A program made the position numbers and the translations under genes. Source: Treponema sp. (lineage in GTDB: Bacteria; Spirochaetota; Spirochaetia; Treponematales; Breznakiellaceae). From it: a stretch of 8,009 nucleotides of DNA. The stretch spans positions 1 through 8,009 of the forward strand of contig JAITHQ010000036.1 in the NCBI GenBank assembly GCA_031279925.1. Direction: 5' to 3'. The notes beneath the pieces were generated by a model. That model saw only the letters and a program-made list of their open reading frames with translations. It was not told the origin of the DNA and did not search any database. The number at the start of each line of letters is the position of its first letter. Within the stretch, counting starts at the first letter, position 1. Shown here one piece after another: positions 5,134 through 8,009 of the stretch.

Positions 5134-6330
5134 CTAGGGCATTTCAACTACCCGCTCAATATGGGGGGATTCCAACTGATTTCTGGCGCGGGACTGCCAT
5201 TCCCCTGCCCCGCTTTGGCCGCCAAGGAAAGACCAAAGACTCCCTGCGGCTGCTGTTTTACCGTTGCCAAAAAGGCTCATGCCCAAATAGTAGGCCGTCT
5301 TGTAATAGCCAACTTCTTCAGCATACGCGGAAAGCAGGGGGCTGCGGTTAATTTCCGCTGCAAGGGCTTCCAGGGTACTAAAAGAGAAATCATACTGACG
5401 GCGCAAAACTTCTTCAATAATAATTGTATTCTGAACCAGAAAAGAGAACATCAGATGTTCCTGGGCGCGGCTGTGGCGGCCTGACTCATAATAATAAAAA
5501 CCTAAAAGCCGGTGGGCTTCCTCGGTAAGGGGATTGTTGTAGCGGTACAGGGTAAGGAAATGGTTAACGCCGTCATTTTCAAGGGTGCGGGTCATGGCCT
5601 GCCGGGCAAATGAGGGGGAAACAGATGCGGGGACTGACCCTGCCGGTTCACGCCGCCCTTCGCCTGGCTGGGCCTCCGCAGCCTGGCCAATCCAGAGAGT
5701 ATCGGCGGCAAGAACCAAAAGGAGAGTCCGCTCCATTTCGTTATACTCCCGCAGGGTTTTTCGTATGGCGGCGATTTTATAGAGCAGTTCCGTACCAAAG
5801 CTTTTGTTCTCAAAAAGGCCCCGCTGTTCATACGCCTTCTGAAACTGGCCCAGGGCAAGGGACAACTCACCCTCTATGTGGTAGGTCTCCCCTATCCAGT
5901 ATTCGGCTTCGGGATAATCCTTAAGAGAGCCCAAGGCGGCAAGGGCGGCGGCGGCTGAATTGTTAAGGCCGCCTTTGGGAACGCGGTAGTAGAGTTCATT
6001 CAGGGCTTCCCCCGCCGCCGCGTAATGCCGCTCCTGTATGTAACGTTCCACCCAGTCAAGGGAATCCCCCAGCCGACGCACTTCGCCAATGGACAAAAGA
6101 TCGATAAGGCTCCGCTCCATCCGCTCGTACATGGCCCGCCGCTGCCGCCGGGCGTCTTCAAAGGCAAGCAGTGCGTTACCGTAATTGCCGTTTCTGAATT
6201 CCATCTTTCCCTGTTCAAGGGTGTACCACCACGGCTGCTGGCTTTGGGCAAAAAGCGGCCCGGAAAAACACAAACATAAAAATGATGCAACAAGCAAGCT
6301 CGCAAAGGGGGAAATTCGATTAGTGGGCAT
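5134..6330 (-). CDS. Secreted TPR-like repeat protein of unknown function
   Basis: From the ATG at 6330-6328 the product is 398 residues. It begins with a clear signal peptide: MPTNR, then a hydrophobic core through residue 28, with likely cleavage in LFA-QS, so it should act in the periplasm or at the envelope. The rest is mostly alpha-helical with TPR-like helix pairs at about 34-67, 138-170, 181-208, 268-300 and 336-370; EAEYWIGETYHIEGELSLAL and AHRLLGFYYYESGRHSRAQE are the clearest. A low-complexity linker (218-242) divides it. No catalytic motif is seen, so a scaffold role is likely. The frame stays open upstream to 6585 through a 129-bp repeat, with ATG at 6495 and TTG at 6585, but the signal peptide favours 6330. 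No good Shine-Dalgarno precedes 6330. It lies on the same strand as ispG, 313 bp downstream of it. Confidence 0.7.
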   Translation of the reverse strand: MPTNRISPFASLLVASFLCLCFSGPLFAQSQQPWWYTLEQGKMEFRNGNYGNALLAFEDARRQRRAMYERMERSLIDLLSIGEVRRLGDSLDWVERYIQERHYAAAGEALNELYYRVPKGGLNNSAAAALAALGSLKDYPEAEYWIGETYHIEGELSLALGQFQKAYEQRGLFENKSFGTELLYKIAAIRKTLREYNEMERTLLLVLAADTLWIGQAAEAQPGEGRREPAGSVPASVSPSFARQAMTRTLENDGVNHFLTLYRYNNPLTEEAHRLLGFYYYESGRHSRAQEHLMFSFLVQNTIIIEEVLRRQYDFSFSTLEALAAEINRSPLLSAYAEEVGYYKTAYYLGMSLFGNGKTAAAGSLWSFLGGQSGAGEWQSRARNQLESPHIERVVEMP

Positions 6331-6336
6331 CACTAA

Positions 6337-6465
6337 GAGCCTGTTCAAATTGTAGATTTTTGCGGTCAATAGACCGCAAAAATCCCGATTTTCGGGCTCT
6401 TTTTGAGCCTGCAAGGTAGAATTTTGGCGTTTGCGACGCCAAAATTCCAGATTTTGAACAGGCTC
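6337..6465 (-). repeat. 129-bp palindromic element, complete copy (TAA-flanked)
   Basis: The ends are 13-bp perfect inverted repeats, GAGCCTGTTCAAA and TTTGAACAGGCTC, and TAA stands on both sides (6334-6336 and 6466-6468) as a 3-bp target duplication. Inside are a 13-bp stem around 6355-6384 (GATTTTTGCGGTC and its complement), a CCCGA/TCGGG stem, a GGCTC/GAGCC stem and a 12-bp stem at 6419-6447. No protein of its own is encoded. Terminal repeats plus a TNA-type duplication resemble non-autonomous derivatives of IS5-like elements. It matches the copy at 7896-8009 at 110 of 114 positions in reverse orientation. On the minus strand it is 43 open codons in the frame of the TPR gene. Confidence 0.8.
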
Positions 6466-6466
6466 T

Positions 6467-6612
6467 AAAAACCGGCTGCCTTCAGCAATTTTCATGGCAG
6501 CAACCCCCCCGCCGCTCTCCGCGCCTGGACTAACAGTCGCTGAGGGGGGGTCTTGACTCTGTGGGGAATATTCAACGCTCCTCAATTTTTCCTCAACTAT
6601 TTTTTAGGGTAA
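6467..6612. other. Gap between repeat and ispG 3' end, with C7/G7 inverted repeat
   Basis: No independent gene was found. Seven C (6504-6510) and seven G (6544-6550) can pair around 33 nt that contain a small GACT/AGTC stem. GCTGCC (6475-6480) and GGCAGC (6496-6501) can pair as well, placing the alternative ATG at 6495-6493 in a loop. The minus-strand G7 run is eight bases upstream of that ATG and is a poor ribosome-binding site at best. Confidence 0.35.
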
Positions 6613-6642
6613 GAAGCAGCAAAACTGCGGTTTTACAACTTC
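6613..6642 (-). terminator. Hairpin right after ispG, possible terminator and hairpin-family member
   Basis: As minus-strand RNA, GAAGTTGTAAAAC and GTTTTGCTGCTTC pair around CGCA with one mismatch and two G-U pairs, starting one base after the ispG stop and followed by TTACCC. The stem and position suit a terminator, though the T-tract is weak. On the plus strand the arm GAAGCAGC plus AAAAC matches the left arm of the 394-429 hairpin without its TTT, so it may be a shortened member of that repeat family. Confidence 0.4.
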
Positions 6643-6643
6643 C

Positions 6644-7756
6644 CTATAATTTTTCCAGTTCTTCCGCAAAAGCGCTGTCCGCCTCATCGGCGGATATGGT
6701 TCGAATCACCTTGCCGTGGCGGAAAATCAGCGCCTTGTCTCCAGCCCCGGTAATGCCCAAGTCGGCGTGTTTCGCTTCCCCCGGCCCGTTTACCTCGCAG
6801 CCCATAATCGCCACGGTAAGGCTTTTGTCCAGGCTGTAAAGGCGGGTCATCCACCGGGCGGCAAAGCCGTGGGTGTCAAATCCGTACCTGCCGCAGCGGG
6901 GGCAGGAAACTATCCGCGCTCCGCTCTGCCGCAGCCTTCCCCCGGAAATTTCCGCCGCCGCTCCCAGAATCTCCCTGCCGGCGATTACCTCATTTTCCAT
7001 AGTATCGGAAAGGGAAACCCGCAAAGTGTCGCCAATGCCTTCGGCCAACAGCGAAAACAGGGCGGCGGTATTGCGCACCGTTCCTGCAACGAGCGGCCCC
7101 GCCTCGGTAACGCCGATATGGAGAGGAGCGCCGGTTTGCGCCGCAAGAATCCGGTTGGCTTTTATAGTATCGGCAATTCCCGATGCTTTCATTGACACCA
7201 CAACGGCGGAAAAACCAAATTCTTCAAAAAACGCCAGTTCCCGCCCGGCGGCTTCGGCAAGAGCCTCCGCCCTATCCATGCCCTGCTCCACCCGTTCCCG
7301 CAGATCAAGGGGCAGACTCCCGGCGTTTACCCCAATGCGGATCGGTACGCCTTTTGCGGCGGCCTTTTCCAGCACCTGGGCCGCCTTTTCCCTGCCGCCG
7401 ATGTTACCGGGGTTAATGCGGATTTTGGCAACGGGAAAATCCATGCAACGCAGGGCAATTTTATAATCAAAATGAATGTCCGCCGAGAGGGGTATGGAAA
7501 CCATAGCGGCAAGACGCCCCAGCGTTTCGGCGGCCTCAAGGTCCGGCACGGCAAAGCGGAGCAGGCCGCAGCCTAGCGCTTGCAGAGCGTTTATATGGCC
7601 AATGGTTTGCGCCCCCTTCCGCCCTTCCAAATCATCAGGCAGCAGACGATCCTTCCACATGGTTTGCACCAGCACCGGATGCCCGCCCCCAATGGTAACC
7701 GCGTCAACATTATCGAAACCGCCGATTGTTACCGTTTTGGAAAATCTCCCGCCCAT
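6644..7756 (-). CDS. ispG: IspG, HMBPP synthase (MEP pathway, [4Fe-4S])
   Basis: IspG (GcpE) reductively converts methylerythritol cyclodiphosphate to HMBPP, the penultimate step of the MEP isoprenoid pathway, in the cytoplasm. From the ATG at 7756 the product is 370 residues, close to the usual 360-380 of the two-domain bacterial form. Visible signatures are VTIGGGHPVLVQTM near the N-terminus, ADIHFDYKIAL and KIRINPGNIG in the TIM barrel, GVNAGSL, and the cluster ligands Cys285 and Cys288 (CPRCGRYG) and Cys320 (MGCEVNGPGEA) with Glu327. After VQTM, the common TNTDT motif is replaced by WKDRLLPDD. An in-frame TTG at 7831 would add 25 residues but has no ribosome-binding site and extends before the conserved start. 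The ATG has no Shine-Dalgarno; a TATAAT box lies seven bases upstream, so a leaderless message is possible. The gene is flanked by inverted copies of the 129-bp element. Confidence 0.93.
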   Translation of the reverse strand: MGGRFSKTVTIGGFDNVDAVTIGGGHPVLVQTMWKDRLLPDDLEGRKGAQTIGHINALQALGCGLLRFAVPDLEAAETLGRLAAMVSIPLSADIHFDYKIALRCMDFPVAKIRINPGNIGGREKAAQVLEKAAAKGVPIRIGVNAGSLPLDLRERVEQGMDRAEALAEAAGRELAFFEEFGFSAVVVSMKASGIADTIKANRILAAQTGAPLHIGVTEAGPLVAGTVRNTAALFSLLAEGIGDTLRVSLSDTMENEVIAGREILGAAAEISGGRLRQSGARIVSCPRCGRYGFDTHGFAARWMTRLYSLDKSLTVAIMGCEVNGPGEAKHADLGITGAGDKALIFRHGKVIRTISADEADSAFAEELEKL

Positions 7757-7763
7757 TTTTTCT

Positions 7764-7792
7764 ATTATACCAGGGGAAGGGGAGTTGGGGAA
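7764..7792 (-). promoter_or_regulatory. Candidate ispG promoter giving a leaderless message
   Basis: On the minus strand a perfect TATAAT (7769-7764) is preceded after 17 bp by a weak -35, TTCCCC. Transcription would begin at about 7757-7756, on or next to the A of the ispG ATG. The perfect -10 is the main evidence. Confidence 0.4.
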
Positions 7793-7831
7793 GGGAGTGA
7801 TTAGCCCCAGCGTTGCTGCATTTACCCACAA

Positions 7832-7895
7832 AGAAACGGTTTATCCCCTGTAAAATTCTGGTTTACACCCAATTTTCAATAATTCCCCTCCCTTA
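7832..7895. other. ispG upstream gap with a small inverted repeat
   Basis: TGTAAA (7849-7854) and TTTACA (7862-7867) form a 6-bp inverted repeat with a 7-bp spacer, which could be an operator. No gene was found between it and the repeat that begins at 7896. Confidence 0.2.
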
Positions 7896-8009
7896 GAGCC
7901 TGTTCAAAATCTGGAATTTTGGCGTTGCAAACGCCAAAATTCTACCTTGCAGGCTCCAAAAGAGCCCGAAAATCGGGATTTTTGCGGTTTATTGACCGCA
8001 AAAATCCAC
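7896..8009 (+). repeat. 129-bp palindromic element, second copy, cut by window end
   Basis: The first 114 bases of the same element run in the opposite orientation to the copy at 6337-6465. Four positions differ. Two fall in hairpin stem or loop bases and keep or improve pairing (TTGC for TCGC in one loop, GGTT for GGTC giving a T-G pair). About 15 bases, including the far terminal repeat, should lie beyond the window. The plus-strand frame equivalent to the open frame of the first copy is also free of stops here. Confidence 0.8.

Noticed and set aside
6337..6465. CRISPR-like repeats or tRNA-like folding in the 129-bp element
   Set aside because: There are no regularly spaced direct repeats with unique spacers and no cloverleaf; the stems are simple nested palindromes.
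6553..6581. TTGACT at 6553-6558 as a plus-strand promoter
   Set aside because: No matching -10 lies at the right distance and no plus-strand gene follows.
6331..6585. Full upstream extension of the TPR gene as native N-terminus
   Set aside because: It includes a mobile repeat and would bury the signal peptide; it is reported as a finding and not used as the called start.
6873..7466. Plus-strand reading frame of 197 codons opposite ispG
   Set aside because: It is a GC-skew shadow of ispG: Ser/Arg/Pro-rich, with no motif and no ribosome-binding site.
7757..7831. 25-residue N-terminal extension of IspG from TTG 7831
   Set aside because: It has no ribosome-binding site, a Pro/Ser-rich non-conserved sequence, and would place the TATAAT promoter inside the coding region.

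Overview
The window looks like a chromosomal segment of a Gram-negative (diderm) bacterium of moderate GC content. It carries the end of an outer-membrane beta-barrel gene, Shine-Dalgarno-led genes and the MEP isoprenoid-pathway gene ispG. The mix of genes and the many small palindromic intergenic repeats would fit a host-associated treponeme-like spirochaete. That placement is inference only, because no rRNA or other decisive marker is present.

Layout. (1) 1-303 (+) is the 3' end of an outer-membrane beta-barrel protein. (2) 485-4284 (+) is a tight three-gene unit: an MBL-fold metallo-hydrolase, a cytoplasmic family 3 glycoside hydrolase (beta-glucosidase type) and a membrane-anchored SGNH/GDSL hydrolase. 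The junctions are a strong ribosome-binding site 9 bp after a stop and an ATGA overlap, so this is very probably one operon, plausibly for breaking down substituted glycans or glycosides. (3) 4435-4827 (-) is a lone HigA-type antitoxin-like repressor with a lysine/alanine-rich tail and no visible HigB. It converges on the operon, and a 14-bp inverted repeat lies between them. (4) 4828-5133 is an AT-rich intergenic region with two candidate promoters for the higA-like gene, an opposed plus-strand promoter and a nested palindrome. (5) 5134-6330 (-) is a secreted TPR-like protein of unknown function. (6) 6644-7756 (-) is ispG, the [4Fe-4S] enzyme of the penultimate MEP step.

The least ordinary content is between the genes. 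A 129-bp element with 13-bp terminal inverted repeats occurs at 6337-6465 and again, in opposite orientation and cut by the window end, at 7896-8009, so inverted copies flank ispG. The first copy is bordered by a TAA duplication and sits 6 bp before the signal-peptide ATG of the TPR gene. It is 43 codons long and open in that gene's frame, so it adds a readable N-terminal extension. A second family of short hairpins with an AAAAC-N4-GTTTT core occurs at 394-429, 5059-5094 and 6613-6642. The first two are both exactly 36 bp and flanked by 4-bp direct repeats (AATA and TAAT). Removing the 5059-5094 hairpin with one TAAT restores a perfect 12-bp-arm palindrome, which is strong internal evidence that this tiny hairpin inserted there as a unit.

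No CRISPR array, tRNA, rRNA or transposase gene was seen.
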